Shown here: in pieces, positions 1 through 5,794 of the stretch
Layout of the letters: the number at the start of each line of letters is the position of its first letter
Position numbering within the stretch: position 1 is the first letter of the stretch
Assembly (NCBI GenBank): GCA_034716535.1
Contig: JAYEJW010000442.1
Coordinates: forward strand, 1 to 29,542
Direction: 5' to 3'
DNA from: JAYEJW01 sp034716535
Lineage (GTDB): Bacteria; Pseudomonadota; Gammaproteobacteria; Chromatiales; Chromatiaceae
Length of the DNA: 29,542 nt
Notes under the pieces: model-generated
What the model saw: only the letters and a program-made list of their open reading frames with translations
The model's database searches: none
What the model was told of the DNA's origin: nothing
Translations under genes and position numbers: made by a program

Positions 1-2
1 GG

Positions 3-1067
3 TGCAACCTCGGCACCCTGCTCGAGGTTCTGGCGAGAAACGGTCCCGTGCCACTTGGCAGCGGGGTCCCTGTCGTGCTCGCCCTCACGGCGGCGCTCCT
101 GCGCTGGCCTTTTTCCACGGTCGAGAAGCTGGTCGTTCGAGCGCGCTCCCCGGAAGACCGGACAATGCCGCCGCCTGTGTTCATCGTAGGTCACTGGCGC
201 AGCGGCACCACTCACCTTTACAACCTGCTGAGCCGTTCACCGGACTTCGCCTACGTGGACCCGGTGGCCACCGCCCTGCCATGGGACTTCCTCGGACTCG
301 CGCGGGGCGTCAGGCCCTTGCTGAACCGTGCGTTGCCGGACGACAGGTTCATCGACCAGGTTCAGGTGCGACCGGACTCGCCCCAGGAGGACGAGATCGC
401 ACTGGCGAACATGCAGCCCCTGTCCTTCTACCACGCCCTCTACTTTCCTCGCCGTTTTCGCGACAACCTCGATTCCGGCCTCTTCTTCGACCAATGCACG
501 GAGGCGCAGATTGAGCGGTGGAAGTGGTCGATCCGGCATCTGTACCGGAAGCTCCACCTGAAACAGCCGGGAAAGCGCCTGCTCGTGAAAAACCCCGTTT
601 ACACGGCACGTGTCGCTCTTCTGAATGCCTTGTGGCCGGGGGCGAAGTTCATTCACATCTACCGCAACCCCTATGTGGTGTTCCAATCGACCCGCAACTT
701 CTATCGGGCGCTCTTCAAGGAGCTCTCACTTCAACCCTATGACCAGGTAGCGGTAGACCAGGCTATCTTGGAGACCTATCCCCGCATGAACGAGGCTCTG
801 CTACGAGACATCGCCCATCTCGACCCTGATCAGGTGGTCGAAGTCCGTTTCGAGGAGCTCGAGGAAAACCCCCTATCGGAGATCGAGCGCATCTATAGCA
901 CCTTGGCCCTGGAAGGGCTCGAGGCGTCACGCAAAGCGTTCGACGACTACCTGCAATCGATCGGGGATTACCGTAAGAACCGGTACACCTATGCGGCGGA
1001 AGACAACGACCGGGTCCGCCTCCATTGGAAGCCCTTTATCGAGCGCTGGGGATACGAAGCGATCTAG
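3..1067 (+). CDS. Sulfotransferase family protein, 5' end cut by window edge
   Basis: Transfers a sulfuryl group from PAPS to an unidentified acceptor, judged from family motifs. The reading frame is open from base 3, and the residues before the first possible internal start (GTG at 48) look like the family's N-terminal helix (TLLEVLARN), so the true start probably lies outside the window. The segment FIVGHWRSGTTHL near nucleotides 180-218 is the phosphosulfate-binding loop. IHIYRNPYVVFQST near 655-696 matches the 3'-phosphate-binding region with its Arg and Ser. The C-terminus ends with the usual RWGYE-type tail, so the 3' end is complete. It resembles the bacterial PF13469-like sulfotransferases rather than the cytosolic animal type. 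The substrate cannot be read from sequence. No gene neighbour suggests a pathway, because adk follows after about 250 bases with its own promoter. Confidence 0.85.
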   Translation, partial: CNLGTLLEVLARNGPVPLGSGVPVVLALTAALLRWPFSTVEKLVVRARSPEDRTMPPPVFIVGHWRSGTTHLYNLLSRSPDFAYVDPVATALPWDFLGLARGVRPLLNRALPDDRFIDQVQVRPDSPQEDEIALANMQPLSFYHALYFPRRFRDNLDSGLFFDQCTEAQIERWKWSIRHLYRKLHLKQPGKRLLVKNPVYTARVALLNALWPGAKFIHIYRNPYVVFQSTRNFYRALFKELSLQPYDQVAVDQAILETYPRMNEALLRDIAHLDPDQVVEVRFEELEENPLSEIERIYSTLALEGLEASRKAFDDYLQSIGDYRKNRYTYAAEDNDRVRLHWKPFIERWGYEAI

Positions 1068-1202
1068 CATACGCGTTCGCCCGGTCCTTCGGTTACCCAC
1101 CGACGGCGAATGTCCCGCTCCGCCCAATCGGCCTTGAAGGCGAAGGTGAGCAAGGCGCAATGGCAAAGGATTTACCGCCGAGCCCGGCGCTTCGACAGTG
1201 CC

Positions 1203-1232
1203 TTGATTCATACCGACTGGACAGGGGATAAT
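1203..1232 (+). promoter_or_regulatory. Candidate sigma-70 promoter of adk
   Basis: TTGATT at 1203-1208 and GATAAT at 1227-1232 are separated by 18 bases, matching 4/6 and 5/6 of the consensus. This predicts a transcript start near 1240 and a leader of about 80 bases before the adk ATG at 1320. The rest of 1068-1319 holds nothing else that I recognise. Confidence 0.55.
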
Positions 1233-1319
1233 GTACGGCTGCCACGCGGCCTGTTACAGGGATCGCTTCCAGGCCGCGACAAACTTTTCCTAATCCATCT
1301 TTCAATTCAGGAGCAAGTG

Positions 1320-1961
1320 ATGAGACTGATCCTTTTGGGCGCCCCCGGCGCGGGCAAGGGCACCGTGGCGAAGTTGCTGACCGCCATCGACGGTTCGGTG
1401 CAGATCTCCACCGGCGACATCCTGCGCGGCGCCGTCAAGGAAGGCACCGACCTCGGCAAGAAGGCCGAGGCCTTCATGAAGGCCGGCGACCTGGTACCGG
1501 ACGACCTGATCATGGGCATCATGGAAGAGCGGCTGCAGCAGGACGACTGTCAGGCGGGCTTCCTGCTCGACGGCTTTCCGCGCACCATCCCGCAGGCCGA
1601 GGCCCTGAAGGACCTGCTGGCCAAGCTGGACATCAAGCTCGACTCCGCTGTCAACTTGGATGTGCCCCGCGAGGTGATCCTCGACCGCCTGACCACCCGT
1701 CGCACCTGCGTCGACTGCGGCGCCATCTATAATGTGAAGTCGATGCCCACGAAGGTGGAGGGCGTCTGCGACAAGTGCGGCGGCAAGGTCGTGCAACGCG
1801 ATGACGAGACCGAGGAAGCCATCTCCAACCGACTCGACGTCTACAACGAGAAGACTGCTCCCCTCGCCGATTTTTACAGGAACGAGGGTATGCTGATGGA
1901 CGTAAACGCCACCTCCAGCGATACCGTCGTCGCCGCCATTCGCAAGCACATCGGCAACTGA
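1320..1961 (+). CDS. adk: Adenylate kinase, zinc-LID type
   Basis: Catalyses ATP + AMP to 2 ADP in the cytoplasm, setting the adenylate energy balance. The protein is 213 residues, the usual size for a bacterial long-form enzyme. The P-loop GAPGAGKGT is at residues 7-15, the AMP-binding region carries STGDILR near 30-36, and DGFPRT is at 84-89. The LID domain carries four cysteines (C130, C133, C150, C153) in the C-x2-C...C-x2-C pattern that binds structural zinc. Many enteric enzymes have lost this pattern. The frame is open upstream to 1110, but the start at 1320 is chosen because the protein then begins MRLILLGAPG, as in the family, and AGGAG at 1309-1313 sits 6 bases before the ATG. The gene appears monocistronic, with its own promoter and a hairpin after the stop. 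Confidence 0.97.
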   Translation: MRLILLGAPGAGKGTVAKLLTAIDGSVQISTGDILRGAVKEGTDLGKKAEAFMKAGDLVPDDLIMGIMEERLQQDDCQAGFLLDGFPRTIPQAEALKDLLAKLDIKLDSAVNLDVPREVILDRLTTRRTCVDCGAIYNVKSMPTKVEGVCDKCGGKVVQRDDETEEAISNRLDVYNEKTAPLADFYRNEGMLMDVNATSSDTVVAAIRKHIGN

Positions 1962-1978
1962 TTCGCTGTACAGCCTCC

Positions 1979-2026
1979 GCTGGCGGGCCGCCCAGCGCCC
2001 GCCAGCCTGCTACAGGTCCCCTTTTT
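1979..2026 (+). terminator. Possible terminator of adk
   Basis: A perfect 9-bp stem (1979-1987 with 1998-2006, 10-base loop) follows the adk stop by 18 bases. A T5 run comes only at 2022-2026, 15 bases after the stem, so it is not a textbook intrinsic terminator. A second hairpin overlaps the T run: TTCGGG 2025-2030 pairs with CCCGAA 2046-2051, and ATCT 2032-2035 pairs with AGAT 2041-2044. Confidence 0.4.
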
Positions 2027-2075
2027 CGGGTATCTTTAAGAGATTCCCGAATCCACCGAGACTCTGCGTACCGCG

Positions 2076-2396
2076 ATGACGCGCGGAATCCATCTCAAAC
2101 GACTCAGGACCAGCGATCTCGAGCTGCTCGGTCTTTCCGACGATCTGCTGCCCGACGGGCGGGCGCCGGAAAAGCCCGAGGAACAGAACCTGCTGGCCGA
2201 GGCTGACCCCGTCCTCTCACGGGTCGTTGACGAAGTGCGCCAAGGGCTCGAGGGGACCCTCCAGCTGTTGGAGGACGCGCTGCCCGCCGACAGGACGCAC
2301 AACGCGGACCTCACCGTGGAGGCTACCGGCGACCGGCAAGAGCGCCTCAACAAAGATGGTCAGCCAGCGCCGCGAAGGTCCGCGACCCGCAACTGA
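2076..2396 (+). CDS. Small acidic hypothetical protein
   Basis: I do not recognise this 106-residue frame. It starts MTRGIHLKRLRTSDLELLGL, and the middle part (about residues 30-72) is rich in Glu, Leu and Asp with heptad-like spacing, suggesting amphipathic helices. The C-terminus is Arg/Lys/Pro-rich and probably disordered. There is no signal peptide or membrane segment. Third codon positions are strongly GC, as in the neighbouring real genes, whereas the frame on the opposite strand (2036-2353) translates to Ser/Arg-rich low-complexity sequence typical of an antisense shadow. The Shine-Dalgarno is weak, and a hairpin lies just upstream at 2025-2051. It stands alone between adk and the convergent small gene ending at 2512. 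It may be a real lineage-specific gene or a non-coding open frame. Confidence 0.5.
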   Translation: MTRGIHLKRLRTSDLELLGLSDDLLPDGRAPEKPEEQNLLAEADPVLSRVVDEVRQGLEGTLQLLEDALPADRTHNADLTVEATGDRQERLNKDGQPAPRRSATRN

Positions 2397-2400
2397 AAGC

Positions 2401-2446
2401 AAAAAAAAGGCCGCTATGGCAGGGTGTGTGGCTGCCCTAACGGCCC
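2401..2446 (-). terminator. Intrinsic terminator for the 45-residue membrane protein gene
   Basis: Read on the minus strand, a stem built from CGGCC/GGCCG (2441-2445 with 2409-2413) and GGCAG/CTGCC (2432-2436 with 2418-2422) is followed directly by eight T residues (2401-2408 are all A on the plus strand). It lies 66 bases past the stop at 2512 and has the form of a rho-independent terminator in that direction only. Confidence 0.75.
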
Positions 2447-2511
2447 AAGAGGCTTGCTGCCCAGAGTTTCTACGGTGAAAACGCGCCCATAGCGCACCCT
2501 GTTGCTCTAGA

Positions 2512-2649
2512 TCAAGCGTGGGGCTGGAGCTTGGTTGTCTCCCGACGGGCGGACCGCCCAACGTCGTTTTTCCCCACCAGGGCGATAAGAAACACGCCAC
2601 ACAAGGCGGCGGTCAAAATACCTGAGATCGTCAATGCGTCAAAGCTCAT
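2512..2649 (-). CDS. 45-residue single-span membrane protein
   Basis: A short gene read from the ATG at 2649. The protein begins MSFDALTISGILTAALCGVF and holds one hydrophobic span of about 18 residues (roughly 9-27, ending ALVG). A basic, polar tail (KNDVGRSARRETTK) follows, so by the positive-inside rule the C-terminus should be cytoplasmic. GGAGG (plus-strand 2658-2662) sits 8 bases before the ATG, an excellent Shine-Dalgarno, and a good terminator follows the stop. The frame extends upstream to 2775, but that part has no comparable start signal. It is in the size range of small subunits such as KdpF, CydX or CcoQ, but I see no matching partner genes and do not assign it. It is divergent from the OmpR-like gene, and both face the structured region 2798-2986. 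Confidence 0.7.
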   Translation of the reverse strand: MSFDALTISGILTAALCGVFLIALVGKNDVGRSARRETTKLQPHA

Positions 2650-2797
2650 GTCTCGTGCCTCCGAATTCGGTAACCATCTGTTGTGCTCGAGAACCTCCGA
2701 TCGATGGAGCGGTGCCGAGCGGTCGTCCACCGATGCCCGGGGACGGTTGCAATCATACGTTTGAGGTCTTAGCAAAGTATTTCCTTATATGCTAATT

Positions 2798-2816
2798 TTG
2801 TAACGGGTTGTAACGG
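2798..2816. promoter_or_regulatory. Direct repeat TTGTAACGG x2, candidate OmpR-family operator
   Basis: TTGTAACGG occurs at 2798-2806 and again at 2808-2816, exactly 10 bases apart, giving GTAAC-N5-GTAAC. Response regulators of the OmpR/PhoB family bind tandem repeats with a period of 10-11 bases; the CpxR box GTAAA-N5-GTAAA is the closest named example. The site lies between the divergent 45-residue membrane protein gene and the OmpR-like regulator gene. On the minus strand it is 8 bases upstream of a TATAAG hexamer (plus coordinates 2784-2789). Autoregulation or control of the small gene is inferred. Confidence 0.5.
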
Positions 2817-2821
2817 CCTCA

Positions 2822-2986
2822 GGAGGCGCTGATTCGCTCAGCGTCTCCGCGGTGCAGGGACGCGCCGCCATTTTCAGCCACGTCAAGTGGCTGAACATGA
2901 AGGCATCCGGAAACCGCGTTTTTCGGATGCCGTGTGCTGAAAATGCCAGGATGGCATTATCAGCGCTTCTCCAGAATTTTCTCTGG
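2822..2986. other. Cluster of stem-loops upstream of the OmpR-like gene
   Basis: The roughly 365-base gene-free stretch from 2650 to 3015 contains five hairpins. These are: 2822-2832 with 2838-2848 (11 bp including one G-U); 2873-2881 with 2887-2895 (9 bp); 2902-2913 with 2920-2931 (12 bp including one G-U, 6-base loop); 2942-2947 with 2953-2958 (6 bp); and 2971-2975 with 2982-2986 (5 bp). A sixth, long-range helix, 2869-2878 with 2936-2945 (10 bp perfect), would enclose the third hairpin and excludes the second and part of the fourth. No open frame of note and no poly-T run exists here. It could be a structured mRNA leader, a small RNA or a repetitive palindromic element. Confidence 0.6.
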
Positions 2987-3015
2987 GCTATCCTGTTAGG
3001 CGACTATTCCTGGGC

Positions 3016-3729
3016 ATGACAATGACTGAGCAGCCGACCCGAATCCTGGTGGTGGACGACGACGCGGACCTGCGAGACCTGCTGACCGACTACCTGCGCC
3101 GTGAAGGGTACGAGGTAGCGGGCGTGGAAGACGGCACCGCCATGGACGCCTGGCTCGCCGAGCACTCGGCAGATCTCCTCATCCTGGACCTTATGCTGCC
3201 TGGGGAGGACGGTCTCACCCTCGCACGGCGTCTGCGAAAGGATTCTCAGGTGCCAATCGTCATGCTCTCTGCGCGAGGCGACGAAGTCGACCGCATCGTT
3301 GGGCTTGAGGTCGGGGCCGACGATTATCTCGCCAAGCCGTTCAACCCCCGCGAGCTGCTGGCCAGAATCCGTGCCGTGCTACGCCGGCACGCCCAGCCCG
3401 CCGCATCGGTCAGCGGAGAGCCGCTCGAATTCGGACCCTACCGGCTGGATCTCGCCCGGCGGGAGCTGAGCAGGGAAGGCACGCCGATTCCGCTGACGGG
3501 CGGCGAGCTGGATCTGCTGCAGGTCTTGGTGGAGCATCCCAACCGCGTGCTGGACAGAGACCGGCTGCTCGACCTGCTCAAAGGCTACGAGCGCTCACCC
3601 TTCGACCGTAGTATCGACGTGCAGGTCGCGCGGCTGCGGGCGAAGATCGAGCCCGATACCAAGAACCCGAGCTACATCCGCACGGTCTGGGGCAAAGGCT
3701 ATCTGTTCACGCCCCAGGGAGAGCCATGA
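3016..3729 (+). CDS. ompR: OmpR-type response regulator
   Basis: DNA-binding response regulator for the kinase encoded directly downstream. The receiver domain (about residues 8-120) has the acidic pair D14/D15, the phosphoacceptor D58 in LLILDLMLP, S85 in place of the common Thr, and K107 in the LAKPF motif. The C-terminal winged-helix DNA-binding domain (about 135-235) carries the segment KGYERSPFDRSIDVQVARLR and ends TVWGKGYLF, very like OmpR itself. Length 237 is normal. ATG codons at 3016 and 3022 are both possible, and neither has a strong Shine-Dalgarno. The stop overlaps the kinase start (ATGA), so the two are translationally coupled. The regulon here is unknown; the GTAAC repeat upstream is a candidate site. 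Confidence 0.93.
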   Translation: MTMTEQPTRILVVDDDADLRDLLTDYLRREGYEVAGVEDGTAMDAWLAEHSADLLILDLMLPGEDGLTLARRLRKDSQVPIVMLSARGDEVDRIVGLEVGADDYLAKPFNPRELLARIRAVLRRHAQPAASVSGEPLEFGPYRLDLARRELSREGTPIPLTGGELDLLQVLVEHPNRVLDRDRLLDLLKGYERSPFDRSIDVQVARLRAKIEPDTKNPSYIRTVWGKGYLFTPQGEP

Positions 3730-5075
3730 GCGTCAGCAGTCGGCTGATCCCGGCGTCCCTGTTTTCGCGGGCGCTGCTCACGCTCGTGTTCACCTTCGGG
3801 CTGTTCGCCCTGCTCACCTTCTCCTCCATCGTTTATTACGCCCTAGCCCCGGTGGCCGACCGCTCCACCCAAGACCTCGCCGGTTTCATGGTGCTGTCCA
3901 CGCGCACGCTGGTCCAGCTGCCCCCTGAGCTGCGTACCGGATACCGGCAAAAGCTCGATCAGGAGTACGATCTGCGGCTGGTGGAAGGGTTGGAGCCGCC
4001 GCCGAACCTAAAACCCTTTTTCTTCCCCTATGTCCAGCGCCTTCAGGAAGCGCTGGAGGAACGCCTCGGCCATCCGGTGGAGATCCTGAGCAACCTCATC
4101 GGCGGTGAGCGCTGGTTTTGGGTGAACCTCGAAGCGGACGACCGCAAAATCTGGGTCGGTTTTCCCCGCGACCGAATCCACACCCGCCCCCTGGAAGGGG
4201 TCCTCGTCGTGGTGATCATCGCCGCCATCCTGGTGGTGCTCACCGCCGCCTTGTTGGCAAGGCGCGTCACGGCCCCCCTGGAGCGCTTATCCAAGGCCGC
4301 CGAGCAGGTCGCCAAGGGCGGCTCCCCCAGGCCCCTGCCGGAGACCGGCCCGCGGGAGCTGGCAAGCCTCGCCCGCCAATTCAACGAAACGAGCCGTCAG
4401 GTCCGCGAGCTACTCGCAAACCGCACCTTCCTCCTCGCCGGCATCTCCCACGACCTGCGCACCCCCCTCACGCGCATACGCCTGGCCCTGGAGATGCTCC
4501 CTGCCGAGACGGAGCCCGCACTGTTGGAGCGCATGGAGCGCGACCTCGACGAGATGAACGCGCTGATCACCCAGGCCGTCGAGCTCGGCAAGACCCTCGG
4601 CGCAGGAGAGCGACATGCGGTGGACGTGGCGCAACTGATCGGCGACCTGGTGGCGGGACGTCCGCGTGTCGCCTGGCAGTCCTCCTGGCCCTGTCCACAC
4701 CGCGTCAACGCCTTGGCCCTGCGGCGCATCCTCGGCAATCTGCTCGAGAACGCCCTACGCTACAGCGCCGACAAGGTCGAAATGCATCTGGACTGTACGC
4801 ACCGTCCTCCGGTGATCTTCGTGCTCGACCGGGGTCCGGGTATCCCCGAAGAGGAGCGCGAGGCGGTCTTCCGCCCCTTTTACCGCCTGGAGCACTCACG
4901 CAGCCGGCGAACGGGAGGCAGTGGTCTCGGCCTTGCGGTGGCCAGACAGCTCGCCGTCGCCAACGATATCGAGATCCACCTCGGCGCGCGCAATGGAGGA
5001 GGGACCGTTGCCAGCGTGCGCCTGCCACCGGCGAGCGAGCACGATCGCGATAAACCCGAGGCCGAATCCGGTTGA
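3726..5075 (+). CDS. envZ: EnvZ-type sensor histidine kinase
   Basis: Inner-membrane sensor that autophosphorylates on histidine and phosphorylates the upstream OmpR-like regulator. Transmembrane segment 1 is at about residues 17-40, a periplasmic domain of about 115 residues follows, and segment 2 is at about 158-178. A HAMP region (about 179-230) leads to the dimerisation/phosphoacceptor helix with H242 in GISHDLRTPLTR. The ATP-binding domain has the N box NLLENALRYS (338-347), the G1 box DRGPGIP (368-374) and the G2 box GGSGLGLAV (397-405). Length (449) and arrangement match EnvZ. It overlaps the regulator gene by 4 bases. Whether it senses osmolarity, as in Escherichia coli, cannot be told. 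The symbol reflects family resemblance, not proven equivalence. Confidence 0.92.
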   Translation: MSVSSRLIPASLFSRALLTLVFTFGLFALLTFSSIVYYALAPVADRSTQDLAGFMVLSTRTLVQLPPELRTGYRQKLDQEYDLRLVEGLEPPPNLKPFFFPYVQRLQEALEERLGHPVEILSNLIGGERWFWVNLEADDRKIWVGFPRDRIHTRPLEGVLVVVIIAAILVVLTAALLARRVTAPLERLSKAAEQVAKGGSPRPLPETGPRELASLARQFNETSRQVRELLANRTFLLAGISHDLRTPLTRIRLALEMLPAETEPALLERMERDLDEMNALITQAVELGKTLGAGERHAVDVAQLIGDLVAGRPRVAWQSSWPCPHRVNALALRRILGNLLENALRYSADKVEMHLDCTHRPPVIFVLDRGPGIPEEEREAVFRPFYRLEHSRSRRTGGSGLGLAVARQLAVANDIEIHLGARNGGGTVASVRLPPASEHDRDKPEAESG

Positions 5076-5100
5076 CGCGCCGCCGCGCCCTCACTAAATT
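5072..5100 (+). promoter_or_regulatory. Candidate sigma-70 promoter of bcp
   Basis: TTGACG at 5072-5077 (5/6 match) and TAAATT at 5095-5100 (4/6) are separated by 17 bases. The -35 element overlaps the stop codon of the kinase gene. The predicted start near 5107 leaves a leader of about 35 bases containing GGAGG at 5131-5135. Confidence 0.55.
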
Positions 5101-5141
5101 TCGCCAGGAGACGCAACGATAACTACCACCGGAGGACCAAG

Positions 5142-5609
5142 ATGCTGAACCCTGGCGACAAGGCCCCCCCTTTCTCGCTCCCCGACGCCGACCTGGGTCG
5201 GATCGACCTGGAGCGTTTTCTCGGCAACAAGAACCTGGTGCTCTACTTTTACCCCAAGGACGACACACCGGGATGCACCATCGAGGCGCTGGAGTTCACG
5301 GACCTGCAGCCGGAGTTCGAGGCCCGGGACACCGAGATCCTCGGCATCAGCAAGGACAACTGCGTCAGCCACGGCGCCTTCCGCGACAAGTACGGGCTCA
5401 ACGTGCGCCTGCTGGCAGACACCGAGGGCGAGGCATGCGAATCCTACGGTGTGTGGCGCGAGAAGGAGGCCCACGGTGAGAAGCGCATGGGCATCGTGCG
5501 TTCAACCTTCGTCGTTGATAAGGAAGGGAACGTCCGCCACGCCCTTTACGATATAAAACCCAAGGGACATGCTGCGCAGATCCTGGAGCTCGTGCAGCGG
5601 CTTGAGTAA
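5142..5609 (+). CDS. bcp: Peroxiredoxin, Bcp/PrxQ type
   Basis: Thiol peroxidase that reduces hydrogen peroxide and organic hydroperoxides in the cytoplasm, normally recycled by thioredoxin. The peroxidatic cysteine is C45 in the active-site motif PKDDTPGCT, with the conserved Thr and Pro at 42-43. Many Bcp proteins have a resolving cysteine five residues later (TPGCTxxxC); here that position is Leu50, so the C45-C50 disulfide cannot form. Two other cysteines, C74 and C99, are present, and either could resolve, or the enzyme works in a 1-Cys mode. Length (155) is normal. GGAGG lies 6 bases before the ATG. It has its own promoter and a strong terminator, so it is probably transcribed alone. 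Confidence 0.95.
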   Translation: MLNPGDKAPPFSLPDADLGRIDLERFLGNKNLVLYFYPKDDTPGCTIEALEFTDLQPEFEARDTEILGISKDNCVSHGAFRDKYGLNVRLLADTEGEACESYGVWREKEAHGEKRMGIVRSTFVVDKEGNVRHALYDIKPKGHAAQILELVQRLE

Positions 5610-5610
5610 G

Positions 5611-5673
5611 GGGCGCCGCGTCCAGCTCAGGGGAGCCGTTAAGAGTGTCAGCGGTTCCCTGGGCGCCCTTTTT
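5611..5673 (+). terminator. Rho-independent terminator of bcp
   Basis: The outer stem GGGCGCC 5611-5617 pairs with GGCGCCC 5662-5668. An inner stem (CAGGGGA/CCG from about 5628 with CGG/TTCCCTG to about 5661, one bulge) extends it. T5 follows at 5669-5673. It begins one base after the bcp stop codon. Confidence 0.85.
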
Positions 5674-5691
5674 CCGGGCCCTGCAGGTTAC

Positions 5692-5718
5692 GAGAACCTC
5701 AATGATGCCTGAGAACCT
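5692..5718. repeat. Direct repeat GAGAACCT, 19-base period, ahead of hybrid kinase gene
   Basis: GAGAACCT occurs at 5692-5699 and 5711-5718. The second copy also forms a short inverted repeat with GGGTTC at 5728-5733. A weak promoter-like pair (TTCCCT 5731-5736, TATCTT 5754-5759, 17-base spacer) lies just downstream, so an operator is possible. Confidence 0.3.
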
Positions 5719-5794
5719 GGGTTGATCGGGTTCCCTTTTCCCGGCACGCCCGCTATCTTGTGCGGACAGTTCCTGCCCCTGGGATCCCCCCGGC

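Noticed and set aside
1110..1319. N-terminal extension of adenylate kinase
   Set aside because: It has no family counterpart, contains the probable promoter and ends at a good Shine-Dalgarno for the family start.
2869..2945. Integron attC or transposon end
   Set aside because: No integrase, transposase, target duplication or core-site motif is visible; only the palindromes support it.
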